Source of the DNA: Bacteroidales bacterium
GTDB taxonomy: Bacteria > Bacteroidota > Bacteroidia > Bacteroidales > UBA932
Length of the DNA: 32,458 bases
Direction: 5' to 3'
NCBI GenBank assembly: GCA_029009115.1
Contig: JAQXJU010000079.1
Coordinates: 1 to 32,458, forward strand
The notes below the pieces were generated by a model. That model did not search any database. It had not been told where the DNA came from and saw only the letters and a program-made list of their open reading frames with translations. This document shows, in pieces, positions 14,467 to 22,337 of the stretch. Each line of letters opens with the position of its first letter. Within the stretch, counting starts at the first letter, position 1. A program made the position numbers and the translations under genes.

Positions 14467-15438
14467 TTATTTGACGCGTCCGACAAGTGCTTCTGCAAAC
14501 TGCCTGAGAGGCTCCAGACCAGAGGAGAGTCCGCTTACGGCTTCGAGGGCCAGCCCTGAGCGCCTTCGCACCTCGGCCTGGGCGTCTTCTGAAACTCCGA
14601 GCCTGTCGTAGAGGCTCTTGACCGCGGCAATCTTGGAGAGTTTTTCTTCTTCGCTTCGGGCTGGTGCCGAGAAAGTCTCAAGGAAAGAGGCCTTGTCCTG
14701 CGTCTTTTCAAGAGCCCTGATAGTGAGCCAGCTCTTCTTGCCATTCAGAATATCTCCACCTATAGGTTTACCGAAAACTGCCTTGTCGCCATAGGCATCA
14801 AGCCAGTCGTCGGCTACCTGGAAGGCCATTCCGAGCTCGTATCCGTAGCGGTAGAGGGCATCGCAGGCATAGGCGGGAGCACCGGCAACAAGGGCCCCTA
14901 TCTTGGCCGAGCAGGCCAACAGTACAGCGGTCTTGAGGCCTATCATAGTGTTGTACTGATCCATACTCACCTCGTCGGACGATTCGAACTCCATATCCAG
15001 CTGCTGGCCTTCGCAAACCTCGGCGGCCGTGTGCGAGAAGAGGCTCATAACCTCGGAGTGCGAGGGCTGGGGAGTCTTGGAGATACGCATATAGGCATCG
15101 ATGAGCATCACGTCGCCGCTGAGAATGGCCGTGTCGCCGTTCCACTTCTTCCAGACTGTTTCCTGCCCCCTGCGCAGAGGCGAGCGGTCCATAATGTCAT
15201 CGTGGATGAGGGTGAAGGTGTGGAACACTTCAAGTGCGGCTGCGGGCTCCAGAATTTCTTCGCCTATTCTGTCCTTGAAGAGCGAATAAGCCGTAAGGCA
15301 CAGTCTGGGGCGTATTCTTTTTCCGCCTATGCCTATCATATACCTGAGAGGATCGTACAGGCCGGCAGGCTCGTCCGGGAAGCGGATGTCTTCAAAAATC
15401 CTGCGGGCGCATTCGTCTATGGTTCTGAGGTCTGTCAT
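14467..15438 (-). CDS. Polyprenyl diphosphate synthase
   Basis: A 323-residue trans-isoprenyl diphosphate synthase that extends allylic diphosphates with isopentenyl diphosphate. It shows GGKRIRPRL (substrate-binding Lys/Arg), the first Asp-rich motif DDIMD (80-84) followed by RRG, GQQLDMEF, and the second Asp-rich motif DDWLD (210-214) followed by FGKPIGGDILNGKKSWL. The two-residue spacing in the first motif and a Phe five positions before it suggest a short-chain (C15-C20) product, but chain length is not certain. It is separated from rnr by 24 nt that contain a likely internal promoter. Confidence 0.9.
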   Translation of the reverse strand: MTDLRTIDECARRIFEDIRFPDEPAGLYDPLRYMIGIGGKRIRPRLCLTAYSLFKDRIGEEILEPAAALEVFHTFTLIHDDIMDRSPLRRGQETVWKKWNGDTAILSGDVMLIDAYMRISKTPQPSHSEVMSLFSHTAAEVCEGQQLDMEFESSDEVSMDQYNTMIGLKTAVLLACSAKIGALVAGAPAYACDALYRYGYELGMAFQVADDWLDAYGDKAVFGKPIGGDILNGKKSWLTIRALEKTQDKASFLETFSAPARSEEEKLSKIAAVKSLYDRLGVSEDAQAEVRRRSGLALEAVSGLSSGLEPLRQFAEALVGRVK

Positions 15439-15445
15439 AATCTTA

Positions 15446-15453
15446 CAAAGATA
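15446..15453 (-). promoter_or_regulatory. Internal -7 element before the prenyl synthase gene
   Basis: On the minus strand TATCTTTG (15453-15446) matches the consensus exactly and ends seven bases before the ATG at 15438. No clear -33 box is seen. If active, it gives a leaderless transcript for the prenyl synthase, rdgB, U32, ctp and recO group. Confidence 0.5.
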
Positions 15454-15462
15454 ACAAAAAAG

Positions 15463-17556
15463 CTACTCCTCGACGAGTTCAAAATCGAGCAGACGGCTCT
15501 CAAGGTCGGCCTGCTTGACCCTGATGCGAAGCTTGTCTCCGAGGCGGAAGACCCTGCGGCTGCGCTTTCCGACGAGCCTGTAAGCTTTCTCGTCGAACTC
15601 GAAGAAGTCGGAGCGTATGGTCCTGAGGGGTATCATTCCCTCGATATGAGTCGGTTCGATTTCGACGTACATTCCCCATTCGGTAACTCCCGACACAAAG
15701 CCCTCGAAGACCATTCCCAGCTTGTCCTGCATATACTCTACCAGTTTATACTTTACGCTGGTACGTTCGGCATCGGCAGCAACCACCTCTCTTTCTGATG
15801 CGTGCTGGCATTCCACGTCCAGAACCGATTTCTGGGCAGGCTCTCCTCCTTCGAGATAGCGGGCGAGCAGGCGGTGAACCATCAGGTCGGGATAGCGGCG
15901 TATGGGAGAAGTGAAATGTGTATAGAAATCGAAGGCAAGTCCGTAGTGACCTATGTTATCGGCACTGTAGCAGGCTTTTGCCATAGAGCGGAGGGCAATA
16001 TCTTCGAAGGCGGCGTACTCGGGCTTGCCCTTGGCCTGGGCCAGCAGGGCGTTGAGAGTCTTTGCCGCTCCCCTGCCTTGGAGATTGTCTCCCATAGTGT
16101 ATCCGAAACTGCCTGCAAACTCGCGCAGGGAACCCAGCTTTTCGGTATTGGGTTCGTCGTGAATTCGATATACGAAGGGCTTTGCCTTCTTCGAGGCCAC
16201 GGCATTGAACTTTCCGCAAGTCGCCACAAACTCTGCAACCGTCCTGTTTGCCAGGAGCATAAACTCTTCGATTAGCCAGTTGGCCTCGAACGAGACTTTC
16301 TCGTAAACGCGTATGGGTTTGCCTAATTGGTCAACCTCAACCTTCATCTCGGGGCGGTCGAAGTTGATTGCACCACGGCGGAAGCGCCTGGCCTTGAGCT
16401 TTTCAGCAAGGTTGTAGAGTATGCTGATGGCCTGACGCACAGGAGCATCGGCAGAGTCTCCTCCGCTCTGAGAGTCCTTTGAGCGGCCTTCGAGTATGAT
16501 GGCCTGGGCCTCGTCATAATTGAAGCGGTAGTCGGAGTTGATGGCTGTCCTTCCGAGCCAGCGCGACACTACCTCGGCCTTGGGAGTCATCTCAAACACA
16601 GCCGAAAAGCAGAGCTTATCTTCGTGAGGGCGCAGCGAGCAGAGCTTGTTGCAGAGCTTCTCCGGGAGCATAGGAACCGTCCTGTCAACGAGGTACACCG
16701 AAGTGCCTCTCTCGCGGGCTTCCTTATCCACAGGGTCGCCGGGATGCACATACCACGACACGTCGGCGATGTGCACGCCCACTTCGTAGTTGCCGTTCTC
16801 GAGGGCGCGGAAAGAGATGGCATCGTCGAAGTCCTTGGCATCGGCAGGGTCGATGGTAAAAGTGAGGGTATTGCGAAAATCCCTGCGTCCCTTCATCTGC
16901 TCAGGTCCTATCTCGTCTGAAATGGAATCGGCGGCATTCTCAACCTCGGGTTCGAAGCGGTAGGGCAGGCCGAACTCGGCAAGTATTGCGTGCATCTCGG
17001 TATCGTTGTCTCCGGGCATCCCCAGAACATCAACAATATGTCCCTGCGGGCATATCTTTCGCCTCTCCCAGGAATCGACCACAACGGCAACCTTCATTCC
17101 CTTGCGGGCCCCCATAGCCACTGCTTCTTCGAGGTTTACCTCTATGTCATAGGGCATGGACTTGCTCTGCATAAGCACCCAGGCCTGTTCACCGACCCAG
17201 TGCATATAGCCTATGAAGGGCCTTCCGGAGCGGCGGACAATCTCTATGACCTCGCCCTCGCAGGACCGGGTGCCCCTGGCCTTTCTGGCCTGTGCAGGAG
17301 TCTCTTCCGACTGGGGCTCGCCGGCCTTGCGGAGCACTCCCTTTGTTACAGCTACCCTGACTATGTCGCCGTCAAGGGCGTTGCGGGTTTTGGATGCCTT
17401 TACATAGACATCGCCTTCCATCCCCTCGACTATCACAAAAATATAACCTTCGCGGGTCATCTGGACCCGTCCTTCAAACTCCTGTACTACACGCCGCGAA
17501 GCCTTCGAGCGGCTCTTGGAAGAGGACCGTCCCCTTCCTGAATTCTTTCTTTTCAT
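15463..17556 (-). CDS. rnr: Ribonuclease R
   Basis: A 697-residue processive 3'-5' exoribonuclease of the RNB family. The order is a basic Ser/Arg/Lys-rich N-terminus (1-22), cold-shock/OB domains (about 25-175), the RNB catalytic domain with TIDPADAKDFDDAIS (234-248, Asp residues for two metals), and a C-terminal S1 domain (about 610-690, GMVFEGFVSGVTEWGMYVEI). It lacks the long N-terminal helix-turn-helix region of E. coli RNase R, as is common in this phylum. ATG 17556 is one base from the stop of the upstream MATE gene. Confidence 0.94.
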   Translation of the reverse strand: MKRKNSGRGRSSSKSRSKASRRVVQEFEGRVQMTREGYIFVIVEGMEGDVYVKASKTRNALDGDIVRVAVTKGVLRKAGEPQSEETPAQARKARGTRSCEGEVIEIVRRSGRPFIGYMHWVGEQAWVLMQSKSMPYDIEVNLEEAVAMGARKGMKVAVVVDSWERRKICPQGHIVDVLGMPGDNDTEMHAILAEFGLPYRFEPEVENAADSISDEIGPEQMKGRRDFRNTLTFTIDPADAKDFDDAISFRALENGNYEVGVHIADVSWYVHPGDPVDKEARERGTSVYLVDRTVPMLPEKLCNKLCSLRPHEDKLCFSAVFEMTPKAEVVSRWLGRTAINSDYRFNYDEAQAIILEGRSKDSQSGGDSADAPVRQAISILYNLAEKLKARRFRRGAINFDRPEMKVEVDQLGKPIRVYEKVSFEANWLIEEFMLLANRTVAEFVATCGKFNAVASKKAKPFVYRIHDEPNTEKLGSLREFAGSFGYTMGDNLQGRGAAKTLNALLAQAKGKPEYAAFEDIALRSMAKACYSADNIGHYGLAFDFYTHFTSPIRRYPDLMVHRLLARYLEGGEPAQKSVLDVECQHASEREVVAADAERTSVKYKLVEYMQDKLGMVFEGFVSGVTEWGMYVEIEPTHIEGMIPLRTIRSDFFEFDEKAYRLVGKRSRRVFRLGDKLRIRVKQADLESRLLDFELVEE

Positions 17557-17557
17557 C

Positions 17558-18949
17558 TTATTGTGTCTTAATCAGTATGTCTTTCTTGTATCGGAAGCTC
17601 AAAAGCAGAGTGCGGGCCAGCAGATGAGCGAAATAAGCCCCAAGAAGCAGGTGCAGGCGGGCCTGGGGCGAAGCGCTCCCTCCAAGCAGGAAAGAGCCTG
17701 CAAACCAGATGCCAAAGAATGCCGCCGAGGCCGCAGCCATAGCGTCGCGTATCCCCCGGGAGGCTGTGGCTCCCAGATAGATGCCGTCCCAGGTGAAGGC
17801 GGCACAACCTAGCGGAGGCATCAGCGCCAGCCAGGGCAGGAACTGCCTGCAGAATTCCACCACCACGAAATCGCTGGTCAGAAGGCCCAGAATCTGGGTT
17901 CCGAGTGCCTGATAAACAAATATGAATACCCCCGACAGGGCAAGGCTCCAGGCGAAGGTGTAACGCACAGTCCTACGCAGCATACAGGAATCGCCAGCAC
18001 CTATGAAGCGTCCCGACAGGGCCTCGCCGGCATAGGCAAAGCCATCGGTGAAATAGCTGAATATCATAAGTATCTGCATCATCAGCGAGCCGCTGGCAAG
18101 AACCATGTCGCCGTATCGAGCAGATATGACCGTAAAGCCAATATATATGGTGGTAAAGAAGACCGAGCGTATGAGGAGGTCTGCGTTCATCTTGAAGAAA
18201 GCCTTCAGTTCCCCTGCACGGAAGAGAGTCTTGAGCCGAGAGGAGTCGATAGTGTCAAAGACCTTTCGGCGGTACTTGAATATGCAGACGAGAATGCAGA
18301 ACAGAAGGCCGGAGTACTGCGCAGCCACCGTACCGAGGGCTATCCCCCTGAAACCGAGTCCTTCCCAATCGCCCGCTCCGAGCGAGAGGAAGATGCTCGC
18401 CACGATGTTCACCCCGTTCACAACGAGGTCTTTCCACATAGAACTCATCGAGTCCTGCATACCTACGAACCAGCCGCTGAATGCCATCAGAGAGAGGGTT
18501 GCAGGTGCTGCCCAGATGCGTATGAAGAAGTAATCGCGCGCCAGGAGTTCGACCCCTTCGCTCCCTTGCATCAGGCCCAGGACCAGGCCCACGAAGGGGG
18601 TTCGCAGGGCTATGGCAAGTATCGAAAGGGCCAGAGAGAGTCCCAGCCCGCGAATAAGGATACCTCCGCAGGCGGCCATATCCCTTCGGCCGAAAGACTG
18701 GGCAGTAAGTCCTCCTGTTCCTGTGCGAAGGAACGAAAAGTTCCAGTACAGGAGGTTGAAGAGCATAGACCCTACGCTGATTGCCCCTATGAAGGCGGCC
18801 GCTCCGGCAAGAGAAGAACCCGGGATCATCTGCGTCGGGAGATGCCCGGCCACGGCCGTATCCACAAGACCGACCAGAGGCACCGTGAGATTGGCCAGGA
18901 TGCTCGGAACGGACAGCCTCAGTATCTCGCGGTTTAGGGTTCTGTCCAT
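17558..18949 (-). CDS. MATE family efflux transporter
   Basis: A 463-residue inner-membrane protein with about 12 hydrophobic segments in two repeats, typical of multidrug and toxic compound extrusion exporters. The start EILRLSVPSILANLTVPLVG with GLVDTAVAGHL and the LTAQSFGRRD segment fit the DinF-like branch. It would use a Na+ or H+ gradient; the substrate is unknown. It sits between manA-rsgA (3-nt gap) and rnr (1-nt gap), so it is part of the operon. Confidence 0.9.
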   Translation of the reverse strand: MDRTLNREILRLSVPSILANLTVPLVGLVDTAVAGHLPTQMIPGSSLAGAAAFIGAISVGSMLFNLLYWNFSFLRTGTGGLTAQSFGRRDMAACGGILIRGLGLSLALSILAIALRTPFVGLVLGLMQGSEGVELLARDYFFIRIWAAPATLSLMAFSGWFVGMQDSMSSMWKDLVVNGVNIVASIFLSLGAGDWEGLGFRGIALGTVAAQYSGLLFCILVCIFKYRRKVFDTIDSSRLKTLFRAGELKAFFKMNADLLIRSVFFTTIYIGFTVISARYGDMVLASGSLMMQILMIFSYFTDGFAYAGEALSGRFIGAGDSCMLRRTVRYTFAWSLALSGVFIFVYQALGTQILGLLTSDFVVVEFCRQFLPWLALMPPLGCAAFTWDGIYLGATASRGIRDAMAAASAAFFGIWFAGSFLLGGSASPQARLHLLLGAYFAHLLARTLLLSFRYKKDILIKTQ

Positions 18950-18952
18950 CTT

Positions 18953-20779
18953 CTATCTGAATTTTTTGTCTTCCTCGAGCATTCCGAGGTAGGAATTGTA
19001 TCGCTCGGCGCTGATTGTGCCCTCGTCAACAGCCCGCTTGACCGCGCATCCCGGTTCGTGGGTGTGGGTGCAGGGAACAAAGCGACAGTCGTCAGCGACC
19101 GAGAGCATCTCCGGGAAGTACTTGAAAATCTCTTCTTTCTCAAGGTCAACAAGCCCAAAGCCCCTTAGGCCCGGAGTATCGATAATCCAGCCGCCCGAAG
19201 ATACGGGGTACATCTCGTACAGAGAGGTGGTGTGCCTGCCCTGGAGATGCACATCTGATATCCGGCCTATCTTGGGGTCGAGAGAAGGGTCCAGGGCCTT
19301 TACGAGCGAGGACTTCCCCACCCCGGATTCACCGCTGAAGAGGCATACCCCTTCGGCAACTCTTTCCCTGAGTTTTTCAAGACCTTCTCCTGTTCTGGCA
19401 GAGGTCAGAATCACCTCATAACCCGCTGAACGGTAGATATTGCAGAAGTGTTCCACTTCGTCGGGAACCTCGCTGCATACGAGGTCGGCCTTGTTCAAGA
19501 CTATTGTGACGGGTATCTTATACACTTCGCAGGTCACGAGCAGCCTGTCGAGGAAGGGCAGCTTGATCTCTGGGAAGTAGAGCGTGCACACGATGAATGC
19601 CCGCGATATATTCGATGCGATTACGTGCGACTGGCGGCTGAGATTGGTCGATCGGCGTATGACGTAGTTCGAGCGGGGGTGCACTTCGGTGATAACTGCG
19701 GGATGTTCGCGGTCGGTTACCAGGGCCGCCTCGAAGGATACCTTGTCTCCTACTGCAACGGGATTGGTCGAATTGCCGGCATTGAGCCGGACCCTGCCCC
19801 TGAGGACGGCCGGAAAGGGATTCCACTCCGGAAGGCAGCTCAAAAGAAAATGGCTGCCGGCATTCTTTACAACCACTGCCTCGGTTTTCGGGAGTGCCTC
19901 TCCGGACTCACGGGGCGGGATGCAGGTAGCAAGGAGATTCAGCCCCTCCTTCCCGGGGACAATCACGACTTCTGACTCTCGCGAGGGAACAAGCACTGCC
20001 TCTCCCGCCGAAATATCCAGCTTTCCCTCAGTATCTTCAATGGTTCCCCCTCCTTCGAGGGCCACAAGAACGAGGAAGTCTCCGCAGGCGGCAAGGCTCT
20101 TCCTGAAGGGTTTTGTCAGGTCGAGGCGGGTGGTTCGGAACTGAGGGCAGTCAATCAGAAGTACTTCTTTGTCGGGGCAGGCCTCGTAGTGAGTCCTGTA
20201 GTCGGGGAATACCCTGTAGTCTATGGCATCCTTTGCCTGCTCGGTGTGCAACTGCCGGGGTTTGCCGTCAAGTCCCGGACGATTGTAGTCGTAGATGCGG
20301 TAGGTTATATCCGATGTCTGCTGAATCTCGGCCAGACGGCATCCTCCGCCTATGGCGTGTATCCGCCCTGCAGGGAGGAAGAACACGTCGCCGGGATGCA
20401 CCTCGTGCGAGGCCAGGACCTCGGTGATGCTGCCTTCGGAGACCCTTCTGACATACTCTTCAGGAGTCAGTGGGACTTTGAGGCCGCTGATAAGAGACGC
20501 CCCCTTCTCTGCTCCGGTGATATACCACATCTCGGTCTTGCCCCTGCAGGAATGCCTCTTTGCGGCAAGTTCGTCGTCGGGATGGACCTGGATGCTGAGG
20601 TCCCTACGGGCATCGATAAACTTTATGAGCAGGGGAAATTCACCTGGCCATATTTCGCTTATCTTACGTCCTTTGTCGGGACCCTCGCTCACTATGGACT
20701 CACTGCCGGGGACACCGGAGAGCACCCAGCTTTCGGTGCCCCAGACAAGGGTCTTGAGAATGGGGTCGAATTTGTACAT
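18953..20779 (-). CDS. Fused mannose-6-phosphate isomerase and ribosome assembly GTPase RsgA
   Basis: A single 608-residue frame holds two complete proteins. Residues 1 to about 298 are a class I phosphomannose isomerase: IQVHPDD (63-69), KTEMWYI (81-87) and LPAGRIHAIGGG (135-146) supply the zinc ligands and active site for fructose-6-P/mannose-6-P interconversion. Residues from about 300 to 608 are RsgA: an OB-fold with STNPVAVGDKV, then the circularly permuted GTPase with G4 NKAD (429-432), G1 GESGVGKS (483-490) and G3 DTPG (534-537). The zinc motif is C565, C570, H572, C578. No stop or frameshift separates the halves. An internal GTG at 19876 could give separate RsgA. ATG 20779 lies one base after gpmI; a TTG at 20788 is less likely. 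Confidence 0.9.
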   Translation of the reverse strand: MYKFDPILKTLVWGTESWVLSGVPGSESIVSEGPDKGRKISEIWPGEFPLLIKFIDARRDLSIQVHPDDELAAKRHSCRGKTEMWYITGAEKGASLISGLKVPLTPEEYVRRVSEGSITEVLASHEVHPGDVFFLPAGRIHAIGGGCRLAEIQQTSDITYRIYDYNRPGLDGKPRQLHTEQAKDAIDYRVFPDYRTHYEACPDKEVLLIDCPQFRTTRLDLTKPFRKSLAACGDFLVLVALEGGGTIEDTEGKLDISAGEAVLVPSRESEVVIVPGKEGLNLLATCIPPRESGEALPKTEAVVVKNAGSHFLLSCLPEWNPFPAVLRGRVRLNAGNSTNPVAVGDKVSFEAALVTDREHPAVITEVHPRSNYVIRRSTNLSRQSHVIASNISRAFIVCTLYFPEIKLPFLDRLLVTCEVYKIPVTIVLNKADLVCSEVPDEVEHFCNIYRSAGYEVILTSARTGEGLEKLRERVAEGVCLFSGESGVGKSSLVKALDPSLDPKIGRISDVHLQGRHTTSLYEMYPVSSGGWIIDTPGLRGFGLVDLEKEEIFKYFPEMLSVADDCRFVPCTHTHEPGCAVKRAVDEGTISAERYNSYLGMLEEDKKFR

Positions 20780-20780
20780 T

Positions 20781-22301
20781 CTAAACAAGAGGCTCTGCCG
20801 TCATTCCTTCAGGCTGGGGGATTCCCATAAGCTTGAGGATTGTGGGGGCGACATTGCAGAGGGCTCCATCCTTGACCGACTTCACCTCGGGGCCCGCACC
20901 TATGACGATGAACTGAACCTCGTTCAGGGAGTGTGCGGTATTGGGAGAGCCGTCCTCGTTGACTGCATAGTCGGCGTTGCCGTGGTCGGCTGTCAGGAGC
21001 ACTGTATAACCGTGGTTGAGAGCACAGGTAACGGCAGTCTCAACACATCCGTCGATGCAGCCCACGGCATTGCATATGGCCTTGTAAACTCCTGTGTGCC
21101 CGACCATATCGCCGTTGGCGTAGTTGAGAATGATGAGGTCTTCTTTCTCGGAGCGTATGGCCTCGCAGAGTTTGTCGGTCACCTCTACTGCGCTCATCTC
21201 GGGCTGAAGGTCATAGGTTGCCACCTTGGGCGAAGCCACGAGTATCCTGTCCTCGTTCTCGAAGGGTTCCTCGCGGCCGCCGTTGAAGAAGAAGGTAACG
21301 TGGGCGTACTTCTCGGTTTCGGCGATGCGGAGCTGGCGCAGACCTGCCTTGGAGATGGTCTCGCCGAGGGTATCCCTGACTATTTCCTTGTCAAAGAGTA
21401 TGTGCAGGCCCTCGAAGGAAGCATCGTAGGGAGTCAGGCAGCAGTAGTACAACGGAAGGGTGTGCATACCCTCTTCGGGCATATCCTTCTGGGTAAGGAC
21501 CGAAGTCAGCTCGCGGGCGCGGTCGTTGCGGAAATTGTAGAAGATTACACAGTCGCCTTCTTCGACCTTTCCTATGGGAGAACCGTTCTCAGTGATTACC
21601 ATAGGCTTGATGAACTCGTCGGTAATCCCGGCCTCGTACGAAGCCTTGATCCCCTGGGTAGCCGAGCTGAACTGCTCTCCCTTGCCCTCGACAAGAAGGT
21701 CGTAGGCCTGCTTTACGCGGTCCCAGCGCTTGTCGCGGTCCATAGCATAGAAGCGTCCGCATACCGAAGCTACCTTTCCGGTGCTCTCCTTCATCTTCGA
21801 CTCAAGTTCCTCAACGAAGCCCAGTCCGCTGCGGGGGTCGGTGTCGCGGCCGTCCATAAAGCAGTGCACGAATACATTTTCGAGTCCGAGCCTGGCGGCA
21901 TCGGAAAGGAACTCATACAGATGATTGAGACTGGAGTGTACTCCGCCGTGGGAGCAGAGTCCGAAGAAATGGAGCTTGCGTCCGCTGCGCTTTACATAGT
22001 CGTATGCCGCGGCAATCTCGGGATTCTCCTGAAGGCGGTGTTCCCTGCAGGCTATGTTGATCTTCACGAGGTCCTGATATACTACGCGGCCTGCGCCGAG
22101 GTTCATATGTCCCACCTCGGAATTGCCCATCTGGCCGTCGGGAAGACCTACATATTCGCCGCAGGCCTGAAGGTGTGACACAGGATATTTTGCACGGAGA
22201 GAATCGATAAAGGGTGCTCCCTGGGTATAAATTGCATTGGAGGAGTCGTGGCGTCCTTCGCCCCAACCGTCCAGAATCATCAGAAGTACTTTGTTGTTCA
22301 T
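20781..22301 (-). CDS. gpmI: 2,3-bisphosphoglycerate-independent phosphoglycerate mutase
   Basis: A 506-residue two-domain, Mn-dependent enzyme interconverting 3- and 2-phosphoglycerate. The alkaline-phosphatase-fold start [11 protein letters not shown] (Asp11 is a metal ligand) is followed by [21 protein letters not shown] with the catalytic Ser61. The [29 protein letters not shown] and LTADHGNAD motifs of the family are all present. Length is normal. It has a probable promoter inside the end of the GH2 gene and leads directly into manA-rsgA. Confidence 0.96.
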   Translation of the reverse strand: MNNKVLLMILDGWGEGRHDSSNAIYTQGAPFIDSLRAKYPVSHLQACGEYVGLPDGQMGNSEVGHMNLGAGRVVYQDLVKINIACREHRLQENPEIAAAYDYVKRSGRKLHFFGLCSHGGVHSSLNHLYEFLSDAARLGLENVFVHCFMDGRDTDPRSGLGFVEELESKMKESTGKVASVCGRFYAMDRDKRWDRVKQAYDLLVEGKGEQFSSATQGIKASYEAGITDEFIKPMVITENGSPIGKVEEGDCVIFYNFRNDRARELTSVLTQKDMPEEGMHTLPLYYCCLTPYDASFEGLHILFDKEIVRDTLGETISKAGLRQLRIAETEKYAHVTFFFNGGREEPFENEDRILVASPKVATYDLQPEMSAVEVTDKLCEAIRSEKEDLIILNYANGDMVGHTGVYKAICNAVGCIDGCVETAVTCALNHGYTVLLTADHGNADYAVNEDGSPNTAHSLNEVQFIVIGAGPEVKSVKDGALCNVAPTILKLMGIPQPEGMTAEPLV

Positions 22302-22324
22302 CTTGCAGTCGTTATTGAATCATG

Positions 22325-22332
22325 CAAATTTA
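22325..22332 (-). promoter_or_regulatory. -7 element of the gpmI transcript
   Basis: On the minus strand TAAATTTG (22332-22325) matches TAnnTTTG and lies 23 nt before the gpmI ATG, just after the GH2 stop codon. No strong -33 box is seen. It could start a housekeeping transcript separate from the secreted-protein genes upstream. Confidence 0.55.
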
Positions 22333-22337
22333 GCGAA

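Noticed and set aside
20352..22178. 608-codon plus-strand frame opposite gpmI and manA
   Set aside because: It is an antisense shadow of two well-recognised genes and has no resemblance to a known protein.
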